Positions 1 to 10,250 of a stretch of 64,000 bases of DNA are shown one piece after another. The number at the start of each line of letters is the position of its first letter. Position 1 is the stretch's first letter. Made by a program: the position numbers and the translations under genes. The notes under the pieces are model-generated. The model saw nothing but the letters and a program-made list of their open reading frames with translations. It did no database searches and was not told the DNA's origin. Source of the DNA: Artemisia argyi (taxonomy: Eukaryota > Streptophyta > Magnoliopsida > Asterales > Asteraceae); assembly GCA_030686995.1 (NCBI GenBank), contig CM060697.1, positions 106,639,272 through 106,703,271 of the forward strand. The letters run 5' to 3'.

Positions 1-294
1 TTAACATAAGCTGGTTAAAGAAAGAAAAGTTAACAGAAGAAAAATAACATTAAAAAAAGTGTAAATGGAAAAATTATTATATAGAGTATGTTTTAATATT
101 ATTCAAAAGATATATAACATTAATTTTCAAGATAAAAATAATTAACTATGGACCATCTAGAAGTACAAGACCAACAAATTAGTTTCAATCAAACTTCCTT
201 GACTTGGCAAATATTGTGGAATATATACAAGAAAATTGTTGCATGTGCAATTATTGTGCACCATCTTGTTAACCTTCAAGTTAGTTTTTTCAGC

Positions 295-301
295 TATAAA
301 A
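295..301 (+). promoter_or_regulatory. TATA box of the EG45-like pseudogene
   Basis: TATAAAA stands about 90 bp upstream of the start codon and is conserved in the intact paralogue at 26567-26573. The promoter therefore survives although the coding region is broken. Confidence 0.6.
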
Positions 302-388
302 GGAAAGCATTTGTATGCATTATTCACCAAACTAAATAAACAACTTCACAAATCATATTTAGAGTTTCCGAAGATATACATTACAAAG

Positions 389-939
389 ATGGGTTCGATG
401 ACTAAAGCTTTTATCTTGATTGCCATGGTTGCATGTCTCACATCGGTTGCTCATGCCATTACCGGCCAAGCAACTTTCTACACTCCTCCCTACAAACGTA
501 AGTATACCAACATCTTTTAACTAAAGGTTCATTTCTTCTTAGTTGACTTGTATTGAGTTTTTGATTGTCTCATGTAGCATCGGCATGTTTTGGAAATCAA
601 GACCAAGGTAATATGATTGTAGCAGTCAACAGTGGTTTGTATGCTAACGGAGCTGCATGTGGGACTAGATACAGTGTGACATGCACAGGTGGAACCAATG
701 CTAGCGTTCCACAGCCTTGCACCGGCAATAGTGTTGATGTTACAGTTGTTGATCTTTGTCCCTGATGTGCTTCAAATCAAATTGATCATTCTCAAGAAGC
801 ATTCGCAGTGATTGCTAATACTGATGGCGGGAGAATCAACATTGAATATAACCGGTAACTATACATTATACAATAAGTTTCATTTGAACCATGAATAATT
901 TGACTAACCTTGAACTGTTGTGTGATTTTCAGGATCTGA
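389..939 (+). pseudogene. EG45-like / plant natriuretic peptide-like gene, copy A, with nonsense codon
   Basis: Same three-exon layout as the intact copy at 26,661: exon 1 389-497, exon 2 578-854, exon 3 933-939. The GT-AG borders and the exon lengths (109, 277 and 7 nt) are unchanged. The N-terminal signal peptide and the first conserved cysteines of the double-psi beta-barrel domain are present. A TGA at 763-765 replaces the glycine codon between the last two cysteines (CPGC in copy B), so translation stops after 98 residues. That removes the final cysteine and about 30 C-terminal residues. Further replacements just downstream (Ser to Ala, Ile to Asn, Leu to His) suggest relaxed selection. 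A short secreted product is possible, but an unpaired cysteine makes normal folding unlikely. Confidence 0.85.
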
Positions 940-1836
940 TTCATTGAAATATGTATGCAAGATGCCAATATTGAACGCTCTTGATGAGTGTTCTTCTAAA
1001 TAAATGGACTCTATCAAGGCATGGAGTCGTTGAATAAAATTGTTGTTTTATCAAAAGTTGGTTCTACTCATTATAAGAATTTGAGTAATTACTTATTTCT
1101 TTCAGCTGTTTAGTTTGGTATTGTCTTTTTATAGTGTATGTTTTTGTTATGTTTGTGAAAGTGTTCAAGTCTCTTGCTATAACAACCGAATACTGAATAT
1201 GATACAAATGTCTAGTATCATAAAATGTATATCTATCATAGAAGATAAAAAAAAAAAAAATTCGATTCTGTGTCCATGGTTAACAAAACGTTATGCAATT
1301 AGTAATACATAACAAAAGATTTCGAAAAATCAAACTCATATTACCATATCTTCAAGGGGTGAACTCTTTTACAATGTATCATGACTTATATAAAGTTGAA
1401 ATTGATAGCATTATGTTAGAAAAATTGGTAACATATTATGTGCAAAAGATAGTTATTGGCAACATATATATGCTTAAAGTTTTCATCTATTTGCATAATC
1501 GTATTCAATAAAAATGTACATAAATACAAACTAAATAACATTATACGTTCATTCCTATTTATTGCACAATATTCGTTTTCTATTTTTAATTTAGGTGTGA
1601 AAAATGGTTAAATGAGAATTATAAGAAATTTGTGTGAAAGGCCTATTATGGATGGTCTTAGCCCATTAAGAAAAACAATGTTATTTGATTGGGTTTATAC
1701 ATTTTTCGAATAAATGCAAGTTTTATAAGCACACTCTGAATGAATAAAGTAGCTTTCTTGGACTAAGGGGGCTTTTGGCTAAACTTGATGGGTTTATGAG
1801 ATTATTTGCCTATATATGTTAAATACGCCGAACTAA
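940..1836. other. 3' flank of EG45-like copy A; no gene seen
   Basis: AT-rich sequence collinear with 27,212-28,150 downstream of the intact copy. It includes the probable 3' UTR and polyadenylation area shared by both copies. Copy B has about 57 extra bases near 27,637-27,693 that copy A lacks. The short open frames here are not conserved between the copies. Confidence 0.7.
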
Positions 1837-2065
1837 GGGTATGTTTGGCACAAGTAGGAGCTGGAGCGGGTTGCTGGAGCATGTGGCTGAAGCTTTTTTT
1901 TACATGCTAGTACAACTAGCATTTTATTTAGTAGCTTATTTTTTTAACAAGCTCTTTCAAGCCGTGTCAGCCAAACGAGAGTTATTTTAAATGGTAGCTT
2001 ATTTTTCTAAAAAAATAAGTTCATGCTACGATAAGCTCTGATAAGCTCGTACGCTAAACATAGCC
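1837..2065. mobile_element. Tourist-like (PIF/Harbinger) MITE, post-duplication insertion
   Basis: A 229-bp element with imperfect terminal inverted repeats (GGGTATGTTTGGC and GGCTATGTTTAGC when read inward). It is flanked by the TAA target duplication at 1834-1836 and 2066-2068. Copy B has a single TAA at the matching place (near 28,152), a clean empty site. TIR, TSD and size fit non-autonomous Tourist elements. No transposase is present. Confidence 0.88.
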
Positions 2066-2068
2066 TAA

Positions 2069-2758
2069 GTGTTTGGCTAAGCTTATATGAGTGAGCTTGT
2101 AAGCTTATATAATGGTTTTTTTTTATAAACCCATCCTTTATGGCTTATTTGAGGATGAGTTAATATAAAAATATTATATAAAATAACTTTTATATCGTCA
2201 TTTAATATTTACTCCTCAATTAATGTTAATCCTCCTGCTTACAAGATTCTGATAAGTGAAAAACTGACGATTTAGATAAAGAAAGATAATAAATAGAATA
2301 CACATGTCAAATTTTTATCTATACTATATATAAAGAAAAAATCAGAAAATAAAAATGAAAAGTGAAAAGTTGAAACTAAAAAATGGAAATCTTGAAAACA
2401 TATGTTTCAAAAGAAAATTATTAATAAAAATCGGGTTGACACGGGATGCTTCAAACCCGACGGGTTAACCCAGGATGTTTCAAACCCGACGGGTTGATTC
2501 GGTTTAGTTTGACCCGTTTTTTTGACTCAACTCGTCGGATTGATCCGGTTTAAATTGACTCTTTTTTTGACCGAAATGATTTAAGTAGTTGAACCACCCG
2601 AGTCAAAGGGGGTTTTAAAATATTATCTTTAATCCGAAAATAATACTCCGTAATAGAGGGTATAAAAATGCAGTAAAGAAACATTTTTGTTGACAGTGAC
2701 CGCCACCATCGCCGTAAACATGAACACCGGGGCATGACCACCACTGTAGGAAACCACA
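2069..2758. other. Upstream region of membrane-protein gene copy A; TE relics
   Basis: Collinear with 28,160-28,891. It holds a repeated motif of ACCCGACGGGTT type (2440-2560). It also holds a Helitron-5'-like string, TCTATACTATATATAAAG, starting at 2318, which is also in copy B near 28,378 and so predates the duplication. I could not place a matching 3' end. The last 100 bp presumably contain the promoter and 5' UTR. Confidence 0.5.
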
Positions 2759-3016
2759 ATGAAACCACCAACTTCTTCCATCACCATTTCCCCCACTCAA
2801 ACCCCCATTCTACGACCCACCCATCATCACTACCACCTATCTCTACTCTCTTTCTCAAAACCAACCAAATTCCCTACCGTTCGATGCAACTCATTCCCGA
2901 CCGGTTCTAACAATATCAAAATCTCACAACAACATAGAAAAGCTGTTGTAGTTGTGAAAGACAATGATGATGTTTCATTCGATAAGTTTGAGGTTCAAGT
3001 TGGGAATCCTAGGAAT

Positions 3017-3021
3017 GGTTT
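3017..3021. repeat. Target-site duplication of the Copia element (GGTTT)
   Basis: GGTTT at 3017-3021 is repeated at 8000-8004, directly outside the two LTRs. Copy B has one GGTTT at the corresponding codons of exon 1. Confidence 0.93.
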
Positions 3022-3211
3022 TATGGAATTATTAATATCATTTTGTACAATAGTTCAAAGTATAAGGACTATTATGTAAATATTTTAAATGTTTGTTAGG
3101 ATAGTTAATTCCCTCTGTATATATATTCATTTCTCACTTCATTTGTAAACTAACACTTTCAATAATAATCATTTTTCTCTCCCAATTTCTGTTTCCGCGT
3201 TAACTTTGATA
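3022..3211 (+). repeat. Copia 5' LTR
   Basis: 190 bp, beginning TATGGAATTATT and ending CTTTGATA directly before the primer-binding site. It has a TATA-rich stretch (3117-3128) and a polyadenylation-like AATAATAAT string near 3162. One mismatch to the 3' LTR. Confidence 0.93.
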
Positions 3212-3223
3212 TGGTATCAGAGC
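3212..3223 (+). other. Primer-binding site (initiator tRNA-Met)
   Basis: TGGTATCAGAGC immediately after the 5' LTR is the usual plant Copia primer-binding site, complementary to the 3' end of initiator methionine tRNA. Confidence 0.92.
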
Positions 3224-3371
3224 ACACGGCCGTTCGATCCTAACCACTTTCTAACCGTTTTCTGTTATCGTCTTCTTCCCCAATTTAAAACCCTAATTGA
3301 TCAATTTGTTCAATTGATCAAATTGATTCAACAATTTCATACAGAAATTTGTTATAATCAAGGTTTTAACA

Positions 3372-6300
3372 ATGGCGATTGGAAATAACGATTTTAATGG
3401 TGGTTCTTCTGGTCTTCACGGCGTTAATGGGGGTAATTCTAATCATAATCTTCCAGAAATGAATGCTAATGATCCATTGTATTTGGCGAGTTCTGATCAT
3501 CCTGGTATGATGTTGACCAATACGCCCTTCAATGGAAGCAATTTCATGGGCTGGAGTAGAACAATTAAGATGGCTTTGGGAGCAAAATTGAAATTAGGGT
3601 TCATAGATGGATCTTTACCCAAACCACCTGTAATTGATAATAATTGTCCAAGATGGATTAGATGTGATTATATGGTTACATGTTGGATCTTGAATTCAAT
3701 GGTTGCTGAACTTTCAGACTCATTCTTGTATTCTCAATCAGCCTGTGATCTTTGGAAAGATCTTGAGGAAAGATATGGTCAAAGCAATGGGCCTTTGATT
3801 TATCAAGTTGAAAGGGAATTGAGTAAGGTGATTCAAGGAAGTATGCCTGTTGCTTCTTATTTTACCAAGTTGAAGAAGTTCTGGGATGAATTGCAGAGTC
3901 TTAATGGCATTCCAATGTGTTCTTGTGGTAAAATGAGGGAGTGTACTTGTGGAATTACTGAGAAGTTTCTTGAAATTGATAGTAGGTCTAAATTGATGCA
4001 ATTTTTGATGAGGCTTAATGATGATTTTGAATCAGTGAGGAATCAAATTCTGTCAATGGATCCACTACCAAATATCAATAAGGCTTACTACATAGTACAA
4101 CAAGTTGAGAAGCAAAAACAGGTTACTCATAGTGTGGCTGATCCATCTGCTTTCTTTGCTAATACTGGTTCTAAGGGTAATTCAGGACCGAGAAGAGATA
4201 ATAGAGAAGTTAGAAGTGACAAGAAGTATTGTACTCATTGTAAGCAGGATGGTCATCTGTTTGAACAATGTTTTGAAAGGTTGGGTTATCCAGATTGGTA
4301 TAAAGGTAAGAAGAATAAGAAAGGTGGAAGAATGGTGGCACAAGTCAATGCTGATTTTGAGTCTTATATGCAGCATGATACTCCATTTGATTTTGTTGGT
4401 GAAAATGATGTGCATGGGGTTAAAGGTGAATTGGATCAAAGGATGGTAGCTGCAGTTTGTCAGGAAATGATGAGAATGTTTAAGGGTAAAAATGTGGATC
4501 CAGGCAACATTGCTAGTACCTCTAATGCACATGCAGGTACTTATTTTTATGGCTGCAAACCTTGTTTACAAGTGTCTTTTCATGTGTCTTTAAATGCTCT
4601 AACAAGACACTTGAAAGTGGACATTAGAGTTGACTGGATTGTAGACACAGGGGCTTCTGATCACATGTCACCTCATTTGCATCTGTTTAAGTCCATTACA
4701 GTACTTAAGTGTCCAATAAGGATTAAATTGCCTGATGGAACTAGCAAATTGGTTACCAAAGTAGGCAGCATTCAAATCAACACTAATTTGATCCTTCACA
4801 ATGTGTTTTATGTACCTGATTTTCAAGTTAATTTGCTATCAGTAGGCAAATTGCTTAAAACCCAAAGTCTCATTGCCATTTTTCTTCCTACTATGTTCTT
4901 GTTTCAGGACCCTTCAACTAACCAAGTACTTGCTTCTGGAGAAGGGTCACATAATCTCTACATTTGTAGACCTTCGACTTCTCATTCTATTAAACCTATC
5001 AGTTTTCCTATTCATTCTGCTTTGTCTTCATTTGTTAATAAAACTGCACTTTCTAGTGGTGTGCCAGTTGATTTGTTTCATTCTAGACTTGGTCACACTT
5101 CTGTATCAAAGATGCTTCATGTAAACAAATGTACACATGAAAATCTTTCTGAATTCAAATGTGATACCTGTATGTTAGCTAAACAACACAGGTTACCTTT
5201 TCCAAAAAGTGTTACTAGATCTTCAACTCCTTTTGAGCTCTTACATGTAGATCTATGGGGTCCTTACAAATCCCCTGCTTTGAATGGTGCCCATTATTTC
5301 TTCACTATTGTTGATGATCATTCTAGGTGCACTTGGACTTATTTAGTTCACACTAAAGATTAAGTGTTATCTATCTTATCTGGTTTCTTTGCATATATTG
5401 GTAACCATTTTGATGCTAAACCCAAGTTTGTGAGATCAGATAATGGTACTGAGATTGTTAATAAGGAGTGTTTGGCATTTTTTAGAAAGTGTGGTATAAT
5501 TCATCAAAAGTCAATGGTTTATACACCACAACAGAATGCTGTAGTAGAAAGAAAACATAGGCACTTACTGGACACTGCTAGAGCACTGAAATTTCATGCA
5601 GCTTTGCCTAACAAGTTTTGGGGAGATTGTGTTTTAGCTGCTACATTTCTTATTAATAAGATGCCAATGAAGATATTGGAATGGAAGACACCATTTGAAA
5701 TTTTACATGGCACTCCTCCTAGTTATGACAGTTTAAGAATTATAGGATGCTTATGTTATGCTGCTGTCACAAAACCACATAAAGATAAATTTGCACCCAG
5801 GGGTATTAGATGTGTACTTTTAGGGTATCCTCCAGGCCAAAAAGGGTATAAGTTGTACAATCTTCAGACAAAGGAAGTGTTCTGTAGCAGAGATGTCATC
5901 TTTCATGAGACAGTGTTTCCTTTTAAAAAGGAAGTTCAAGTTCCTACTTCAGCTGGTAAATTTTGGCCTGATTCAAAGACTTTTGAGGAAGATGTGGTTT
6001 TGGATACTTCTATGGAAACCCCTCAGCAGGAACCTCATCAGCAGGAACCTCATCAGCAGGAACTTCATCAGCAGGAATCTCATCAGCAGGAACTTCAATC
6101 ATCTATTTCTGCTCCTACTCAACCCTCTAAATCCTCAATTCCAGCAAGGAAATCAACAAGATCTACCAATCAACCTGCATGGCTAAAGGATTTTGTAACT
6201 GGCAAACACAGAGCATCCATGGCAACAAAGTCAAAACAGCCAGTTTATCCTTTATTCACTAATGCTGATTTTGCTGATTATCCAGAAGAATATGTAGCTT

Positions 6301-7801
6301 CTTTGGCACATGTTTTGGCTAGTCTAAAACCAAAAAGTTATCCTCAAGCTGCTTCAAATCCCAAATGGGTAGATGCTATGGATAAAGAGTTGTATGCTTT
6401 AGATGCCAATGAAACATGGGAAGTCACTGAGTTGCCAGATGGAAAGAAAGCAATTTCTTCAAAGTGGGTGTATAAATTAAGTTTTTTCCTGATGGTACAG
6501 TAGACAAATACAAAGCAAGGTTGGTTATAAGAGGTTTTGATCAAAAGGAAGGTGTGGATTACAAACATACTTTTTCTCCAGTGGCAAAAGCTGCTACCAT
6601 TAGAGTACTTATTGCTATTGCCACTGCCAAGGGGTGGCCTTTGCATCAGTTAGATGTAAATAATGCATTCTTGCATGGCTATGTTGAAGAAGAGATTTAC
6701 ATGAAACCACCTGAGGGGTATACCAAAGCTTTACCTGGTCAAGTATGCAAATTGAACAAGTCTTTGTATGGTCTCAAACAGGCTTCAAGACAATGGAACC
6801 AAGAGCTTTCAAAGTTTCTTATTTCACTGGGCTATGTACAGTCAAAGCATGATTACTCCTTGTTTGTTAAAGCAAAAGGAGAATCATATACAATGGCATT
6901 GGTATATGTTGATGACATTTTACTCACTGGAAATTGTCCTCAAGAAATTACAGATACTAAGTCAGCTTTGGATAAACAGTTCACAATTAAAGACTTGGGT
7001 TTGGCAAGGTACTTCTTGGGAATTGAATTATTAAGGACAGACAATGGAACTCATTTGCATCAAAGAAAATATGTTCTTGATCTTCTCAAGGATGCTGGAT
7101 TGACTGCTGCAAAACCCACAAGTTTTCCTCTTCCTCAAAACCTGAAGTTGTCATTGGATAAAGGGTCTCCTATATCTGATCCAGAATCATACAGAAGGCT
7201 TGTAGGAAGATTACTTTATCTGTCCATGACAAGACCTGATATCTCTTATAGTGTTCAACATCTGAGTCAGTTTGTGTCTTCACCAAAGGAACCACATATG
7301 CAGGTAGCTTTACATTTACTCAGATATTTGAAAGGAACAATTTCAAAAGGACTTTTCTATCCAGTTCAATCTAATTTGAAAATTGCAGGGTACTGTATAT
7401 TTCTTGGTCATTCTTTAATTTCATGGAAGACAAAGAAGCAAGCTACAGTGTCTAGGTCTTCCACTGAGGCAGAGTATAGGAGTATGGCCACAACTACTTG
7501 TGAACTTGTTTGGTTGACCTATCTGCTGAAAGATCTTCATGTTCAAGTCAAGGTACCCATAACACTATTCTGTGACAACAAAGCTGCTCAGCAAATAGCA
7601 GCCAATCCATGTTATCATGAAAGAACTAAGCACCTTGATATTGACTGTCATTTTACAAGAGACAAAGTGCAAGATGGTTTCTTACAAACTGCTTATATTC
7701 CTACTAATCTACAACTGGCTGACATCATGACTAAAGCTTTAGGAGCAGCTCAGCATACATTTTTGTCTGACAAGTTGGGACTTCAAGAAGCTCCAACTTG
7801 A
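3372..7801 (+). pseudogene. Copia gag-pol polyprotein with one stop, one frameshift and an RNase H gap
   Basis: From ATG 3372: a Copia-type gag N-terminus (about residues 35-100), a CX2CX4HX4C zinc knuckle (about 286-299), the aspartic protease motif DTGASDH (about 425), a GAG-pre-integrase HHCC finger (about 565-620) and the integrase core. The reading frame meets TAA at 5361-5363 inside the integrase. It resumes in frame to about 6470, where one base is missing in the lysine-rich stretch before the reverse transcriptase. The last segment (6521-7801) carries RT with YVDD and part of RNase H. Between the residues IAGY and CIFLG (about 7390) the usual DADW-containing segment is absent, removing the first RNase H aspartate. 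Between integrase and RT lie five 15-bp repeats encoding QQE-rich units (6020-6100). This copy cannot encode its own complete machinery. Confidence 0.92.
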
Positions 7802-7809
7802 GGGGAGGC
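7801..7809 (+). other. Polypurine tract
   Basis: AGGGGAGGC directly precedes the 3' LTR, the expected place for priming plus-strand synthesis. It overlaps the last base of the pol stop codon. Confidence 0.8.
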
Positions 7810-7999
7810 TATGGAATTATTAATATCATTTTGTACAATAGTTCAAACTATAAGGACTATTATGTAAATATTTTAAATGTTTGTTAGGATAGTTAATTCC
7901 CTCTGTATATATATTCATTTCTCACTTCATTTGTAAACTAACACTTTCAATAATAATCATTTTTCTCTCCCAATTTCTGTTTCCGCGTTAACTTTGATA
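7810..7999 (+). repeat. Copia 3' LTR
   Basis: 190 bp, matching the 5' LTR at all but one position. It is followed by the second GGTTT target duplication (8000-8004), after which host exon 1 continues in the original order. Confidence 0.93.
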
Positions 8000-8477
8000 G
8001 GTTTGCCGGCTACTAGGTTATTAGGATTAAGTTCAAGTGATCAGGGTTTTTTTCTTCTAACTTTCATTGCTTGCACGGTCAATATTATTCTCTTTTACAT
8101 TTTATAAATTGGGTTATGTTTTGTTAATTGAATTTCTTAGTACTCTCTATAGTATGTGATTCTAGAATTGGGTTTACTTTGCTTAATTTCACGTTATTAT
8201 GGTTCTTTCGAATTGTACCGAGAAGTGGTGTACTAGTGTAAGTGTAACTACTTTTGTTGCCGTAAAGAAAAAAGAAGAAAGTTTTTAAGTTAACTATTGA
8301 GCTGGACCATATAAAACTGAAAGGAATTAGAGACTATTTGTTATTTGTACATTCTAAATTCATAGGTGTTTTTTTTGGTTTAGTGGGATATTGGTTGCAA
8401 AGAAATGTAACGTTTGATATGGGCAGGCTACTGCATCGTTCGTGGGCTTTGTCATGGCAGCTGTTCCAACATTATTT

Positions 8478-9557
8478 GTAAGTTTTTACCTTTCAATGAT
8501 CTGATTACCGTATTGATGATTTGTTTCTTGGTTTCATGGAGTGCACCATTTCAATATACCTCTGTTGTTTGCTGCAATCTGATTAGAGGTCATTCTGTGC
8601 TCTTGGATAACTATGTCTAATGAGAGCTTTAGCTGTCTACTTTGTCACATGTTAAATTTGTTGTCTACATAGATTTGAAACAGAAGTAGTGATCCACCTG
8701 GTATTAGCAGAAAGGAAGCCTCAAGTATTACTTTTGTATTGCGTGTGGAACATCTTGAAGTTCATTATCCATTTTAATGTGGCTGCAAAGCTTACATTGT
8801 TCATGGCAAAACAACCAATGGTTAATTTCACCCTTACAACAACTGATTTGTTTGATGACGTTTTATTATTAACCATTAATGTTGTGAAGAATATTGAAAT
8901 CTACTTAGTTTATAGGTGATTCTCCATGTAAGTCGTTTTGGAGAATCGTTTTATCTTTCTACATAGATAACTTTTTGGGTATAGCCAATGCTCAGTATCT
9001 GTCTACTGGATTTAGTCAGCAAAATTTACAGCACTCTGTATTAACGATACTTAGAGCATAGGGAGTGGAGGACGACTCCTGATGCTCATATCAGTTGTAG
9101 AAAAACATATTTTATTTAGCACTTTGTTGCAATTGGGAAGCCCCCTTTAGGCGCGAAATGTGACTTAGCAGATGCAAATAATCTGCCTAAGCTTGCTCTC
9201 AGTTATTGTTATTGGGTGATCAATGAAATTCGTGGAAGTTGGTTGTGGGGTTGAGCTGGATGTTTTGTGAATACATTATTATTTAGTGCGGTCTTTATGA
9301 AATTGACTAGGTTATAGCTGTGTTCTTCTCATTTGGGCATGATTCATGTGGGGTACATCTTGGAGGATAAACATAAATAAAAAACAAACCAAACCAAGTA
9401 AACCATCCCTCAACCTCAAGTATGCCTAAATTTCTAACAAATCTTCCTAATTCAAGCCTATATCACTTCCAGATTTCAATCTTAAAATGTCGTGGCTACG
9501 CATGTTATCTTGGCATTCTATTTGTACACACTTAATCATGGTGTCCATCCTATGATA
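8478..9557 (+). other. Intron 2 of the membrane-protein pseudogene, part before the Helitron
   Basis: Collinear with intron 2 of copy B (30,001-31,060) with scattered differences. It contains no gene. The small open frames at 8414-8919 are intronic and are not conserved in frame between the copies. Confidence 0.75.
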
Positions 9558-9875
9558 TAGTTATAATACTCGTGCACACACGGGGCTTAGACATTAAATT
9601 TTAATTAGATATCGTTTCTACAGTGGCTAAGCCAGGATTTTTGATCATGATAGGATTGAGCGATATAAAGTTTTTATTGTAACTTGTAAAATGACGGGTT
9701 GTGTTTAACTAAAGCCAATAAAAATGTTATCTTTGATGATTAAAGTATCAAGTATAGCTTTATTTTTTTTACCACACTCATCATAGTCGGTCTATTCAAA
9801 TACTAACATTATATGACAACAAAATATGAAACTTTTACTTTTACAAATTAATTTAAAATTGTTAAGGATAACTAA

Positions 9876-10247
9876 GGGTATGTTTGGCGAAATGGGCTCG
9901 AGCTGGGGCTAGGGCTTATATTATAAGCCGAAATTAAAATTTGTATTTTTATAAACTTGTTTGGCAAATGGGCTGGGGCTGAGGCTTATTATTGTAAAAT
10001 TACTAAAAATGACATAATTAAATGAGTTTTTGTATATGTTAGATATTTTTGTGGGTAAATAGTAATTTATTCTTCAAAATCCCCGGGCTTAAGTTTTTAG
10101 CCTTTTTTATGGGGCTAAAGTTTTTAGCCGGCTTATTTTATAAGCTTTTTTATAAGCCCCATGAGAAAGGAGACTTATTTAATTACCCGGCTTATTTTAA
10201 AAGCCCAAGCCCCATAGGCCCATAAAAGCCCCTCCCCAAACATAGCC
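9876..10247. mobile_element. Tourist-like MITE nested in the Helitron
   Basis: 372 bp with TIRs starting GGGTATGTTTGG and GGCTATGTTTGG (read inward). The TAA target duplications are at 9873-9875 and 10248-10250. The interior is rich in GGGGCT/AGCCCC arms that fold back. It shares its ends with the MITE at 1837-2065, so both belong to one family. Confidence 0.82.
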
Positions 10248-10250
10248 TAA

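Larger units (their letters stand above)
3022..7999 (+). mobile_element. Ty1/Copia LTR retrotransposon, complete but coding-defective
   Basis: A 4,978-bp element with two 190-bp LTRs that differ at one base (G at 3060 against C in the other LTR). It has a 5-bp TSD (GGTTT), a primer-binding site and a polypurine tract. Domain order is gag, protease, integrase, reverse transcriptase, RNase H, which is the Copia order. The LTR termini read TA...TA rather than TG...CA. It lies in sense orientation inside exon 1 of a host gene. The near-identical LTRs mean recent insertion, yet the polyprotein carries a stop, a frameshift and an in-frame gap. Confidence 0.95.

Noticed and set aside
2318..2335. TCTATACTATATATAAAG as the start of a Helitron upstream of the membrane-protein gene
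   Set aside because: The 5' motif is convincing, but no 3' hairpin/CTRR end or empty site could be found, so the element cannot be delimited.
8414..8919. Frames of 68 and 76 codons in the pseudogene, partly conserved in copy B
   Set aside because: They read through exon 2 in the wrong frame into intron; the conservation reflects the duplication, not coding.
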